Positions 15,342-24,450 of a DNA stretch of 64,000 bases are shown piece by piece. The stretch comes from Winogradskyella forsetii (GTDB lineage Bacteria; Bacteroidota; Bacteroidia; Flavobacteriales; Flavobacteriaceae). Positions within the stretch are counted from its first letter, which is position 1; each line of letters opens with the position of its first letter. The DNA lies in contig NZ_CP053348.1 of the NCBI RefSeq assembly GCF_013394595.1, positions 248,001-312,000 on the forward strand, read 5' to 3'. The position numbers were made by a program, and so were the translations under genes. The notes beneath the pieces were generated by a model. That model searched no databases. It saw only the letters and a program-made list of their open reading frames with translations, and was not told the origin of the DNA.

Positions 15342-15818
15342 ATGAATCGAATCGTTTTTCTTTTAATCTTCTTTCTAATAACTTCCTGTAATTATTTTGA
15401 TAAGAAAAAAGTATATCCTGAAGATTTATTGGAGGAAGAACTGCAAACTTTTAATTGGAATGAAGTGGATACTTATCCAACATTCAGTAGTTGTGATACT
15501 TTAACCGCAAAAGAAGAATCGAAAGCCTGTTTTCAAAACACCTTAATTACTAGTGTAAATCAGTTTTTGGAAGCTCAGAATATCGTAGTTTCTAATGATG
15601 TTAACGATACCATTAGACTAAAAATTAAAATCAATAATTACGGTGCCTTAGCCATAGAATCTATAAAAATACAACCAGAAACTATTGAAGAAATTCCGGA
15701 AATTGACAGTCTATTACGTCAGAGTTTAAAAAGTATTCCTAAAATATATCCTGCCATAAAACGAGGGCAACAAGTCACAACGGCTTTCGAATTGCCTGTT
15801 ATTGTGAGAATCAATTAG
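15342..15818 (+). CDS. lipoprotein with Cys-x11-Cys TonB-like domain
   Basis: A 158-aa protein; MNRIVFLLIFFLITSCN is a lipoprotein signal with lipobox ITSC. The mature part repeats the layout of the two periplasmic repeats of the M56 sensor at 11800: a Pro, then C51 and C63 exactly twelve residues apart as in the sensor, then a TonB-like segment ending in FELPVIVRIN, comparable to SIPIVFEV in the sensor. It thus seems to be a free-standing copy of the sensor domain and may interact with it. A 107-base gap with a palindrome separates it from the TPR gene, so it may have its own promoter. Confidence 0.8.
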   Translation: MNRIVFLLIFFLITSCNYFDKKKVYPEDLLEEELQTFNWNEVDTYPTFSSCDTLTAKEESKACFQNTLITSVNQFLEAQNIVVSNDVNDTIRLKIKINNYGALAIESIKIQPETIEEIPEIDSLLRQSLKSIPKIYPAIKRGQQVTTAFELPVIVRIN

Positions 15819-15878
15819 ATCAAACATTTGCCAATTTTACAATGTTATGATTACGAGAGATCTTATGAGATAATAACA

Positions 15879-17027
15879 TCACTTCCTAAATTTTCTCCCT
15901 TTCCATTCATAAGATTTAAAAAAAGACAAAAGCGCCACACTCACACTAAAAAAAGGATAAATAACACTCGAAAACAAATAGGAAAGCAAAAGGCCTTCCT
16001 GTTTAAAAAAACGGGAGGTTTTAAATAACAATAAAAAGTCAATGCTAAATTTTATCACGAATAAAGCAATAGCAATTTTTATAGAAAGAATATTCAAAAA
16101 AACAGTAGGAATTAAAGCTAAACAGGCCAAGTTTCCAAACAAAACAATAAGACCAACCAATTTACCAAACCAATTTTTATAATGGCTAGACTTCGAAATC
16201 CATCGCAAACGTTGCTGAATTAGCGTTTTGGTACTTTGAGCAGGATTTGTAGTTACAATCGCTTGTTCAGATTTTAAATAGTGAACTTTTTTAGCGTCTT
16301 GTTTTAAAAGTTTTTCAAGTAGAAAAATATCATCTCCACTCGAAATAGTATTGTTGCCTTCAAAACCATTAACCGAATTAAATTCAGATTTACGATAAGC
16401 AAAATTGGCACCATTGCACATAAATGGTTTGTTTATGCCAAAACCACCAATAGTTGCCCCTTGTAAACTCAGAAAATCCAAAGTTTGAAACCGGTTGAAA
16501 AAAGACGTTCTACCATGATAAGTCACAGGTGCAACGATAGAATTCGATTGGTTGACTTGAATACATTCATCAAAAGCATCAAGCCAATATTTAGGCAAAA
16601 TACAATCAGCATCAGTGGTTACAATCCAGTTGTATTTTGAAACTTTTATGGCTGTTGTAATGGCATCTTTTTTAGGGGAATTTGATGTTCTTTCATTCTG
16701 AATAATCCGAATGACGTCAATTCGAGGGTTTTGGTTTTTGCGAGATGTATGAAGAATGTTTTCTAGGATTGAAACCGAATCATCTTCAGAATCATCGTCG
16801 ATCAAAATCACTTCAAACATCGTTTTGGGATAATTCAGCCTTGAAATGGAATCTAATAATTTCGGAAGGTTTTTAGCTTCATTCCTAAATGGAATAACAA
16901 CTGAAAATTTAGACTTCGCTGGTAAATCCTGTAACTTAAAATCTTCGACCTTATTATATCCATAAACCAATAGGCCTATAATTATGAGATAAAAAAGAAT
17001 AAAAAAAATGAGTAATGCTGAAACCAT
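15879..17027 (-). CDS. membrane glycosyltransferase, family 2
   Basis: A 382-aa protein. An N-terminal membrane helix leads to a GT-A fold: KFSVVIPFRNEAKNLPKLL, EVILIDDDSEDDS, the metal-binding TTDADC and the acceptor-site motif QQRLRW. Three helices close the C-terminus. This is the layout of processive or lipid-linked cell-envelope GT2 enzymes. The start codon overlaps the stop of the YbhN-like gene by one base, so the pair is translationally coupled. The donor and acceptor cannot be told. Confidence 0.93.
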   Translation of the reverse strand: MVSALLIFFILFYLIIIGLLVYGYNKVEDFKLQDLPAKSKFSVVIPFRNEAKNLPKLLDSISRLNYPKTMFEVILIDDDSEDDSVSILENILHTSRKNQNPRIDVIRIIQNERTSNSPKKDAITTAIKVSKYNWIVTTDADCILPKYWLDAFDECIQVNQSNSIVAPVTYHGRTSFFNRFQTLDFLSLQGATIGGFGINKPFMCNGANFAYRKSEFNSVNGFEGNNTISSGDDIFLLEKLLKQDAKKVHYLKSEQAIVTTNPAQSTKTLIQQRLRWISKSSHYKNWFGKLVGLIVLFGNLACLALIPTVFLNILSIKIAIALFVIKFSIDFLLLFKTSRFFKQEGLLLSYLFSSVIYPFFSVSVALLSFFKSYEWKGRKFRK

Positions 17028-17995
17028 TATTCTACGGGTTTTGGAAGTTTAAAGTTAAGCACAAAATAACTTCCAAAAATACTCGGAATCACAAAATTGA
17101 GCAGCCACATTACTGTTGTAATAGACAAAATAGTTAGTTCATTAATATCAGCATAGCCAAACAAGAATACGGCAATGCTTCCTTTTACAACCACATCAAA
17201 AATTGAAATGGTTGGTAAAATCGACGCCAAAAAATACATGCTTGTAATAATTATCACGGCATCGAAATAATCGATATGGACACCAAATACCTTCATCAAA
17301 TAATAAAACTGAAATGAAAATATGAGGTATCGCATTAACGACAATGTCAAGTTGGTTATATGTGTTTGAGAAGGCATGCTTTTTATAAATTGTAGAATAC
17401 GCTCTAAAGGAAATCCTTTTATTCTAAACCGTTTTTGTTTCGTGACCAACCATAACAACCAACCAAAAAACAAAATAATTATGCCGAAAATCGAAAGCTT
17501 GTAAAGTTTGATATTAATTGGATAACGGTTGATAAAAAAAAGTAGACCAATAAAGCCTAAAAATGTTGTTATGGTCATTTGCGCCATATTTCCCAAAAGA
17601 TTCAACAATACAATTTTTGTTCTAAAGGATTTTCTATAATAAATGACTTTAGCTCCGTAATCACCGATACGATTTGGTGTCATTAACGATGCTGTTTGTC
17701 CTCCTAAACTTTGTTCTAAAGCCGATTTAAAGGAAATAGGCTTTAGGGTTTTTACTAAATATTGCCATTTCAATATTTCGAAAAGCCAATTAAAACAGCT
17801 CAAAAAGAGCAAAAAAATGATGTTTTTGATGGAAAAAGTGTTGTTTTCTTTTAAAAATGAGATTAATTGACTGAATTCTAAATTTTCATTCTTAGCGATT
17901 TTAGAAAAAATAAAATAAAAAGCCCCAACTACAATACCCAACTTAATTAGGACTACAAAGAATTGTTTAGTTTTGTATTGCGAATTGACATTCAT
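17027..17995 (-). CDS. YbhN/lysylphosphatidylglycerol synthase TM-region family protein
   Basis: A 322-aa polytopic protein with about eight membrane helices. The segment SFKSALEQSLGGQTASLMTP followed by NRIGDYGAKVIYYR is the hallmark of the UPF0104/LPG-synthase transmembrane family (pattern G....NR.GE). Members of this family without the transferase domain are thought to move or flip lipids. Coupling to the glycosyltransferase suggests a joint role in an envelope glycolipid. Its start is only 27 bases from that of the divergent gene at 18023. Confidence 0.9.
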   Translation of the reverse strand: MNVNSQYKTKQFFVVLIKLGIVVGAFYFIFSKIAKNENLEFSQLISFLKENNTFSIKNIIFLLFLSCFNWLFEILKWQYLVKTLKPISFKSALEQSLGGQTASLMTPNRIGDYGAKVIYYRKSFRTKIVLLNLLGNMAQMTITTFLGFIGLLFFINRYPINIKLYKLSIFGIIILFFGWLLWLVTKQKRFRIKGFPLERILQFIKSMPSQTHITNLTLSLMRYLIFSFQFYYLMKVFGVHIDYFDAVIIITSMYFLASILPTISIFDVVVKGSIAVFLFGYADINELTILSITTVMWLLNFVIPSIFGSYFVLNFKLPKPVE

Positions 17996-18022
17996 ACTGC
18001 AAATAAAATCAAAAACTTAGAG

Positions 18023-18661
18023 ATGCGATATAATTTTAAACAATACCTTTTCCTTTTTGGTCTCGTTTTTATCACTTTTAAAAGTGAAGCACAGTTTAAG
18101 GATACAGCCAAGTGGAAAGCCCTTTTTGCAGTTGGTGTTAATTATCCAACAACTGATGGCTTTGTAAATGGGTCTTATGCAAAATCAGTGAATTTCCCAA
18201 CGATTAATTTAGGGATTCAGCACATGCTAAAACGGCAATATGGTGTAAAACTGGATTTTGGTTTCAACCGTTTCAAAAATGCAGATGATACACCAGAATT
18301 TAAAATCAACTATTCGAGGATTAATGCGCAGTTTGTTTATGATCCTTCAAGTTACCTTACGTTTTTACCGATGAGATTACGAACCGTTGTTCATGCTGGT
18401 CCCGGAATCACATTTGCCAAACCGCTTGGCACCTTAACCGAAAATAAGCAGATCTTTTTAAATCTGCTTGGTGGATTGGAGATTCATTATGCCATTAACG
18501 AAAAAGTATCTATCTACTCTGATGTCGCTTATTTGTATGGTGTTACAAATTTAGACGATTACAATCCTGCCTTAACAGGCTTAGGTGCTTTTAACGGCAG
18601 CGTTTTTAACCTTACCTTTGGCGTGGCAGTTTCATTAAGTGGTTGCCGATATTGCAATTAA
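18023..18661 (+). CDS. outer-membrane beta-barrel-like protein
   Basis: Start chosen at 18023 (MRYNFKQYLFLFGLVFITFK), which gives a signal peptide ending near SEAQ; a frame opening at 17963 would reach into the divergent gene. The mature ~190 residues alternate polar and hydrophobic residues with aromatic girdles (YGVKLDFGFNRFKN, VSIYSDVAYLYGVT, VFNLTFGVAVSLSG), as in OmpA-like eight-strand barrels. It ends in an odd GCRYCN. A TAGTTTTG promoter box (17968-17975) lies inside the neighbour's first codons. Confidence 0.75.
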   Translation: MRYNFKQYLFLFGLVFITFKSEAQFKDTAKWKALFAVGVNYPTTDGFVNGSYAKSVNFPTINLGIQHMLKRQYGVKLDFGFNRFKNADDTPEFKINYSRINAQFVYDPSSYLTFLPMRLRTVVHAGPGITFAKPLGTLTENKQIFLNLLGGLEIHYAINEKVSIYSDVAYLYGVTNLDDYNPALTGLGAFNGSVFNLTFGVAVSLSGCRYCN

Positions 18662-18694
18662 CGATTAAGATATCCATTGGCATGGATAATGAAT

Positions 18695-19249
18695 ATGAGC
18701 AAAGAAAAAATTATTTTAGGCATAGATCCTGGTACAACCATTATGGGTTTCGGACTCATAAAAATTGTGGGCAAAAAGATGGAATTTATGCAACTCAATG
18801 AGCTCATGCTAAAAAAATATGATGATCATTATCTAAAGCTCAAGCTTATTTTTGAACGTACTGTCGAACTTATAGACACATATCATCCAGACGAAATCGC
18901 TATTGAAGCACCATTCTACGGTAAAAACGTACAAAGTATGCTGAAATTAGGCCGTGCACAAGGTGTTGCCATGGCGGCAGGATTATCTCGTGAAGTTCCC
19001 ATAACGGAGTATGCACCCAAGAAAATCAAAATGGCAATTACCGGAAACGGAAATGCCAGTAAAGAACAAGTTGCCAAAATGCTGCAAAGCATGTTAGGCT
19101 TAAAAGAACTGCCAAAAAATTTGGATTCCATGGATGGCTTGGCAGCAGCCGTTTGCCATTTTTATAATGAAGGTCGTGTTGAGGTTGGTAAAAGTTATTC
19201 TGGTTGGTCCGCTTTTGTGAAGCAGAATGAAGGGCGAGTTAAGAAATAG
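18695..19249 (+). CDS. ruvC: crossover junction endodeoxyribonuclease RuvC
   Basis: A 184-aa protein from the ATG at 18695; a longer frame from TTG 18677 is not needed. RuvC cuts Holliday junctions after RuvAB branch migration. The four acidic active-site residues fit: D11 in GIDPGT, E71 in AIEAPFY, and D144/D147 in LDSMDGLAAAVCH. The KGQVAKMLQ-like segment is here KEQVAKMLQSML. Length is near the usual 160-190. It follows the barrel protein by 33 bases. Confidence 0.96.
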   Translation: MSKEKIILGIDPGTTIMGFGLIKIVGKKMEFMQLNELMLKKYDDHYLKLKLIFERTVELIDTYHPDEIAIEAPFYGKNVQSMLKLGRAQGVAMAAGLSREVPITEYAPKKIKMAITGNGNASKEQVAKMLQSMLGLKELPKNLDSMDGLAAAVCHFYNEGRVEVGKSYSGWSAFVKQNEGRVKK

Positions 19250-19291
19250 TTTTCAGTCTCAGTCACAGTTTTCAGTAAAAAAAAACAGTAA

Positions 19292-19657
19292 ATGAAAGTC
19301 ATTATCTTACTTTTAGTATGCAGTCAATCGCTTTTGAGTTTTAGTCAAGGTCAAGTTGAAATGACTGATATTGCAGAACAAAATTGGTATCTATCTCAAA
19401 AGATTAAAGATTCATTGGTTCTTGAATTAAAAACATTTCATAAGAACGATTCTACTTTTATAAGAAGTTTTGACGCTTCAGAAAAACTTTGGAATGCATT
19501 TGTGGATGAACAATTCAATCTAAAATTTCCAGCTTATGAATCTTGGGAAAACCGAAAGGAAATTTACGGTAGTCAATTTGATATGTTGAATTATAATTTT
19601 TTAAAAATGTATTGTGATTTAAGAATTGCGACCTTATATGATTTGTTTGAAGAGTAA
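19292..19657 (+). CDS. secreted small protein, LprI/DUF1311-like
   Basis: A 121-aa protein; MKVIILLLVCSQSLLSFSQG is a signal peptide. The pattern of a central Trp (EKLWNAFVDEQFNLKF) and a later single Cys (KMYCDLRIATLYDLFEE) recalls the DUF1311/LprI family of periplasmic lysozyme-inhibitor-like proteins, but the usual Cys pairs are incomplete. The function is therefore unproven. It sits 23 bases before the LRR lipoprotein gene and may be cotranscribed. Confidence 0.6.
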   Translation: MKVIILLLVCSQSLLSFSQGQVEMTDIAEQNWYLSQKIKDSLVLELKTFHKNDSTFIRSFDASEKLWNAFVDEQFNLKFPAYESWENRKEIYGSQFDMLNYNFLKMYCDLRIATLYDLFEE

Positions 19658-19680
19658 AAAAAATTAAATAGTCAAAAGCT

Positions 19681-21405
19681 TTGAAGTATATTAAATATCT
19701 TGTTCTTAGTTTAGTATTCTATGCTTGCTCAAAACCTCTGAGCAATGAAGAATTACAAAAACATTATATTGAAGCTAGAGATTCCAAAAATTGGAAGGAA
19801 GCCTTACAATTATTAGACGAAAAAATAAAACGTACTCCTAATGATGCAAATCTTTATTTTGCAAGAGCACTAACCTATTCTAATTTAGATTTAAAATGGT
19901 CTAAAGAAATGGTGAGTGATTTAACTACTTTTTTAGAGTATAATCCAGACGACTATGTAGTTAAATTTATAAGGGCACAAGCGTTAATAGTTAATGGAGA
20001 TGGTAAAAAAGCCATAGAGGATATTGATTCATTAATTGCTCTAAAAGGTAAAAACCCAACACTATTATCTTGGAAAGCCAATGCAGCATTTGCAGATAAA
20101 CAATTCAGTTTAGCCGAACAGACTTATTACGAACGATTAAAATTACCTGGCTCTTACGAGGATTTAAAAAACACATATTATTATTGGATCTTTTCTAAAT
20201 ATTTTGGAGGAAATAAAGAAGGTGCCCAATGGGATTGTGCTTTTTTACCCGACAGAGGTTTTAAAGAAGATAATGCTTTAATGAAAGCCATCGTTCAGGA
20301 TAAACTAGATTTTGATACATTGTCAAAATTTTCAATTCCTAATATGACGTTAGAACAATTAGATGGATTAATAACTAATAATTGTTCTGGAATTGATATT
20401 TTTCAAGGGAAAAATTATTTTAGATCAGAGCTGTTGGAAGAATTAGCTCATCTGGAAAAAACAGAAGACTTAAGTTCACTCTTAGACAATAATGAGGAGG
20501 TTTATGCTCTTAATTTAAGATATAGTGATTTAACTGAATTACCTAAAGAAATATTTCAACTTGTTAATTTGCAATCCATTGATTTATCTGGAAATAGATT
20601 CAGGGATAAGGAAAAATTATTTGAAGATTTAAGCAAACTGCCAAATCTAAAGGTGCTAAGCTTAGGAAGATGTAATTTACGAAGTCTACCAGATAATATC
20701 ACTTTACTTCAAAATTTGGAAGTACTTGTGATTTATGTTAATGGACTAAGGGAAATTAACGAAAATATTGGTAAACTAAAACGATTAAAATTACTGGATC
20801 TTTCTAATAACAGTTATCTGAAAGACTTACCAAAAGCTATTCAAGAATTAAGGTGTTTGCAAAGGTTGGATGTTGCTGGTTCTGGATTGATAAGATTAAG
20901 AGAAGAACTTTCAAATTGTACTGAACTTGTGAGTATTTCAGCAAATGCTTGTAAAATTAAAACTTTGCCAGAACAAATAGGAAATTTAATTAATCTAAAA
21001 CATTTTAATTTGGGCTATAATAAAATTGAAGAAATTCCTATTTCTTTTACAGAACTAAGCTCATTAAAAGAAATAAACTTAGGCTCAAATGAGCTTCTGA
21101 GTCTTCCTAAAGAGATCACTAAAATGCAACAAATAGAAAGGGTAAGTTTTGAGTTTAATAGGTTCAAGGAATTTCCCAAAGAGATTTTGAAACTAGAAAA
21201 TCTCTACAGTATATGGATACATAACAATAGCTTTAAAGAAATACCATTAGAAGTGGCAGAGATGCCAAAAATGAAGAGAATCTTACTAGATCATCAGGTG
21301 ATTACCGAAGAAAATATTGAGGCGTTAAAAACTATTAACCCAAATTTGATGGTAGAACGGCACGATACCCGACAATATGCCAAAGGCCGAAAACGAAAGA
21401 AATAG
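19681..21405 (+). CDS. lipoprotein with TPR and leucine-rich repeats
   Basis: A 574-aa protein starting at TTG 19681; MKYIKYLVLSLVFYACSK is a lipoprotein signal (lipobox FYAC) and no ATG lies near. Residues ~20-170 are TPR-like (NWKEALQLLDEKIKRTPNDA). From ~270 onward there are about ten leucine-rich repeats of 23 residues of the form LPKEIFQLVNLQSIDLSGNR, ending in a basic RKRKK tail. The architecture suggests protein-protein contact at the cell envelope. The partner is unknown. Confidence 0.88.
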   Translation: MKYIKYLVLSLVFYACSKPLSNEELQKHYIEARDSKNWKEALQLLDEKIKRTPNDANLYFARALTYSNLDLKWSKEMVSDLTTFLEYNPDDYVVKFIRAQALIVNGDGKKAIEDIDSLIALKGKNPTLLSWKANAAFADKQFSLAEQTYYERLKLPGSYEDLKNTYYYWIFSKYFGGNKEGAQWDCAFLPDRGFKEDNALMKAIVQDKLDFDTLSKFSIPNMTLEQLDGLITNNCSGIDIFQGKNYFRSELLEELAHLEKTEDLSSLLDNNEEVYALNLRYSDLTELPKEIFQLVNLQSIDLSGNRFRDKEKLFEDLSKLPNLKVLSLGRCNLRSLPDNITLLQNLEVLVIYVNGLREINENIGKLKRLKLLDLSNNSYLKDLPKAIQELRCLQRLDVAGSGLIRLREELSNCTELVSISANACKIKTLPEQIGNLINLKHFNLGYNKIEEIPISFTELSSLKEINLGSNELLSLPKEITKMQQIERVSFEFNRFKEFPKEILKLENLYSIWIHNNSFKEIPLEVAEMPKMKRILLDHQVITEENIEALKTINPNLMVERHDTRQYAKGRKRKK

Positions 21406-21420
21406 AACGGGCTGAGTAGA

Positions 21421-22614
21421 ATGAAAAAAGAAACCAAAAACATACGTAATAGTTCTTCCCCTATGGGGAAGCTAGAAGGGGCTTTTGGCATCTACATCCA
21501 CATACCATTCTGCAAACAAGCCTGTCATTATTGCGACTTCCATTTTTCGACCTCTTTGAAGAAAAAGGGCGAACTTCTCAATGCATTAGCCAAGGAATTA
21601 GAACTCCGTAAAGATGAATTCAATAATTCTACAGTTGAAACTATCTATTTTGGAGGTGGAACACCATCATTATTGAACACTAAAGAATTACTATTTTTGA
21701 TTGATTCGGTATATGAAAATTATGAAGTTTCTGAAAATCCGGAAATTACCCTTGAAGCGAATCCAGATGATTTATCCACTAAACGCATCCACGACTTAAC
21801 GGCTACACCTATTAATAGGCTGAGTATCGGCATTCAATCCTTTTTCGAATCCGATTTAAAACTCATGAATCGCGCGCACAATGCAGAAGAGGCGAAAGTT
21901 TGTTTAGAAGAAGCAACCAAATATTTTGATAATATTTCTCTTGATCTCATTTACGGGATTCCAGGCGCTTCGAACGAACAATGGTTAAAAAATATTGAAA
22001 CTGCTCTAAGTTTTAAAGTACCACATATTTCAAGCTATGCATTGACCGTTGAACCAAAAACGGCTTTAGCCTCCTTCATAAAAAAAGGACTTATTGAAAA
22101 CGTGGATGATGAACAAGCCCACGACCAATTTCATATTTTGAAAGATAAACTCGAAGCTTCGGGTTTTGTGCATTATGAACTTTCCAATTTTGGAAAAGAA
22201 GGTTATTTCAGTAAAAATAATTCGGCTTATTGGCAAGGAAAATCCTATTTGGGGATTGGGCCTTCGGCGCATTCCTTTAATGGCAAACAACGCAGTTGGA
22301 ACGTAAAAAACAATTCAAGATACATCAAAGCCATAGAAAAAAACGAGCTCCCATTAGAAATAGAAACCTTAACCCAAACCGATCGTTATAATGAATATAT
22401 AATGACAGGTTTACGAACCATTTGGGGTGTTTCGCTCAAAAAAGTTGAAAACGACTTTGGCGTTACTTTTAAGGATTACCTAAATGCACAGTCGGAAATT
22501 TTTATAAATCAACATTTATTGTATATTGATGATGCGCATTTACGCGTCACTAAAAAAGGACAATTTTTATGTGATGGAATTGCGTCCGAACTTTTTAAAA
22601 TCAATTTAAAGTGA
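21421..22614 (+). CDS. hemW: radical SAM heme chaperone HemW
   Basis: A 397-aa protein with the radical-SAM cluster C31-x3-C35-x2-C38 (CKQACHYC), YFGGGTPSLL, ITLEANPDDLS and the C-terminal HemW domain (DRYNEYIMTGLR). HemW was long annotated as oxygen-independent coproporphyrinogen oxidase but acts in heme delivery. Family members usually begin a few residues before GIYIHIPFC. Here an extra ~20 residues are coded partly by a palindrome (TTCCCCTATGGGGAA, 21455-21469), and an ATG at 21463 inside it is a possible true start. The stop overlaps the next start (GTGA). Confidence 0.95.
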   Translation: MKKETKNIRNSSSPMGKLEGAFGIYIHIPFCKQACHYCDFHFSTSLKKKGELLNALAKELELRKDEFNNSTVETIYFGGGTPSLLNTKELLFLIDSVYENYEVSENPEITLEANPDDLSTKRIHDLTATPINRLSIGIQSFFESDLKLMNRAHNAEEAKVCLEEATKYFDNISLDLIYGIPGASNEQWLKNIETALSFKVPHISSYALTVEPKTALASFIKKGLIENVDDEQAHDQFHILKDKLEASGFVHYELSNFGKEGYFSKNNSAYWQGKSYLGIGPSAHSFNGKQRSWNVKNNSRYIKAIEKNELPLEIETLTQTDRYNEYIMTGLRTIWGVSLKKVENDFGVTFKDYLNAQSEIFINQHLLYIDDAHLRVTKKGQFLCDGIASELFKINLK

Positions 22615-23360
22615 TTACAACCATACAATATAATTCCCGAAAACTAAAAATAGATTTATCCCAACCTTTGGATATATCTATACCTCTTACGGGAGAAGCA
22701 ACTAATGTAAATGCCTGGTACATAGGGCCACCAAAGATAGAACCAGAAATCATAGACGGAGAAAAGGTGAGTGTTGCCAATGGTGCTGTTGTAAATTTTA
22801 ATACGATTACATTTAATCCACATTCGCACGTTACGCACACCGAAACCGTGGGTCATATTACAGAAAAGGTGTATTCTATAAATAAGCATTTAAAGCAATT
22901 TTTCTTTTTGGCCGAAGTGGTCACGGTTGCGCCAGAAAAAGCAGGAGATGATTACATGGTTTCAAAAAAACAGCTAAAATTTGCATTGGGTAATAAAAAA
23001 CGCGATGCCATTGTGATTAGAACCATGCCCAATATGCGCGATAAATTGTCGAGGCAATACTCTAATACCAATCCGACCTATTTACAAGAAGATGCTGCCG
23101 AATATTTGAAAAATAAAGGGATTAAACATTTACTTATCGATTTGCCCAGTGTGGATAAAGAGAGTGATGGCGGTGAACTCTTAGCGCATAATGCATTTTG
23201 GAATACAAAAGGAAAATTGAGATTAGATGCTACAATATCTGAATTTATATATGTGTCCAATAAAATTGAAGACGGCATGTACATGCTCAATCTTCAAATT
23301 GCCCCATTTGAGAATGATGCTAGCCCAAGCAAACCTATTTTATATAAAATTTTAGACTAA
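22611..23360 (+). CDS. cyclase-family metal-dependent hydrolase
   Basis: A 249-aa protein starting at GTG 22611, overlapping the hemW stop by four bases (GTGA). The motif HSHVTHTETVGH (71-82) is the metal site of the cyclase/kynurenine formamidase family (PF04199). Further segments DAIVIRTMPN and HLLIDLPSVDKESDGGELLA complete the fold. The substrate is open: formamidase-like hydrolysis is the common activity, but the hemW context gives no clue. Confidence 0.88.
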   Translation: MITTIQYNSRKLKIDLSQPLDISIPLTGEATNVNAWYIGPPKIEPEIIDGEKVSVANGAVVNFNTITFNPHSHVTHTETVGHITEKVYSINKHLKQFFFLAEVVTVAPEKAGDDYMVSKKQLKFALGNKKRDAIVIRTMPNMRDKLSRQYSNTNPTYLQEDAAEYLKNKGIKHLLIDLPSVDKESDGGELLAHNAFWNTKGKLRLDATISEFIYVSNKIEDGMYMLNLQIAPFENDASPSKPILYKILD

Positions 23361-23364
23361 GGTG

Positions 23365-23715
23365 ATGAAAGCAATATTAAAGCTGGAAGAATTATTGATG
23401 TTTGCCTTAGGCGCCTACATGTTTAGTTTGTTAGGCATCAGTTGGTGGTGGTTTTTCGGGTTATTATTGTTGCCAGATATTGGAGCATTGGGCTATTTGG
23501 TAAACTCAAAAATAGGAGCGATGTCTTACAATGTTTTTCATCATAAAGGCATTGCGATTGTGGTTTATTTCGTTGGTATTTATTTTGAAAATGAACATTT
23601 AAAGCTCATTGGTATTATTTTGTTTGCCCATGCGTCAATCGATAGGGTTTTTGGTTATGGATTGAAACATTTTGATAGTTTTAAAAGCACGCATCTAGGA
23701 AAAATCGGAAATTAA
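23365..23715 (+). CDS. DUF4260 family membrane protein
   Basis: A 116-aa protein with three to four membrane helices. LPDIGALGYLVNSKIGAMSY, NVFHHKGIAI and HASIDRVFGYGLKHFDSFK are DUF4260 signatures with conserved His and Asp in the membrane. The function is unknown. The ATG at 23365 follows the previous stop by four bases and the next gene starts one base after its stop, so it is inside an operon. Confidence 0.9.
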   Translation: MKAILKLEELLMFALGAYMFSLLGISWWWFFGLLLLPDIGALGYLVNSKIGAMSYNVFHHKGIAIVVYFVGIYFENEHLKLIGIILFAHASIDRVFGYGLKHFDSFKSTHLGKIGN

Positions 23716-23716
23716 A

Positions 23717-24328
23717 ATGGAAACCTTTTTTATAATCATCATCAGTGTTTTAGTCACTTTAGGTTTGGTAACCGTTTATAAACAATGGAAAACTAAAAAA
23801 GTGACCAAAGAGCAATCTATTCTCATATTAGAAAAAATAAAACGCGTTTGTAAATTGGTATCGGTTGAAGGCGATTTTGCGGAAATTTACCATTATGAAG
23901 ATGTTAAAGCAAAGTTTTTAAAACTAATTTCTAGCCGAAAAAAAGCATTGGTTGTGATTAACGCAAAAGCACATGTTGGCTTTGACTTGGGTAAAGTACA
24001 GATGTCATCAAATGCAAAAACAAAAACCGTTGTCCTAACACATTTTCCACAACCCGAAGTAATATCGGTGGAAAGCGATATTAATTATTACGATAAAAGG
24101 GATGGTATGTTCAATAGGTTTGAGGCAGCCGATCTAACGGATTTACACGCTAAAGCCAAAGCACATATTTTAGATAAAATTCCGGAAAGCGGTTTGTATA
24201 CTATTGCGAAGCAAGAAGCTTTGGAAGCGATTCATCTTATTGAAAATTTAGTGGAAACTATCGGATGGACCTTAGATTATTCAGGGTTGAAAATTGAAGG
24301 AGAGGATGATAAAAAACTGTTGAAATAG
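23717..24328 (+). CDS. DUF4230 family protein
   Basis: A 203-aa protein: an N-terminal membrane anchor (TFFIIIISVLVTLGLVTVY) and a DUF4230 domain (LVSVEGDFAEIYHYED, ALVVINAKAHVGFDLGKV, VESDINYYDKRDGMFNRF). DUF4230 proteins occur across Bacteroidota and Firmicutes without a known function. It ends the hemW operon by spacing. Confidence 0.87.
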   Translation: METFFIIIISVLVTLGLVTVYKQWKTKKVTKEQSILILEKIKRVCKLVSVEGDFAEIYHYEDVKAKFLKLISSRKKALVVINAKAHVGFDLGKVQMSSNAKTKTVVLTHFPQPEVISVESDINYYDKRDGMFNRFEAADLTDLHAKAKAHILDKIPESGLYTIAKQEALEAIHLIENLVETIGWTLDYSGLKIEGEDDKKLLK

Positions 24329-24426
24329 TGATTAATATGGAGTTATTTGATATTGCAAGGATGATAGGGCGTGGCAATCTCTAATTCGAGAATTTGAAAA
24401 CATGTATTTAGAAGAAATTAAACAAG

Positions 24427-24445
24427 ATTCCTGCTTTCGTAGGAA
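24427..24445. repeat. interspersed hairpin TTCCTGC..GTAGGAA
   Basis: A 7-bp stem with one mismatch and a TTTC loop, of the kind repeated in many flavobacterial genomes; it ends six bases before the ATG of the next gene. Confidence 0.55.
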
Positions 24446-24450
24446 ATAAT

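Noticed and set aside
15828-16028. Plus-strand open frame of 66 codons
   Set aside because: It overlaps the glycosyltransferase C-terminus on the opposite strand and is Lys/Arg-rich nonsense from membrane-helix codons.
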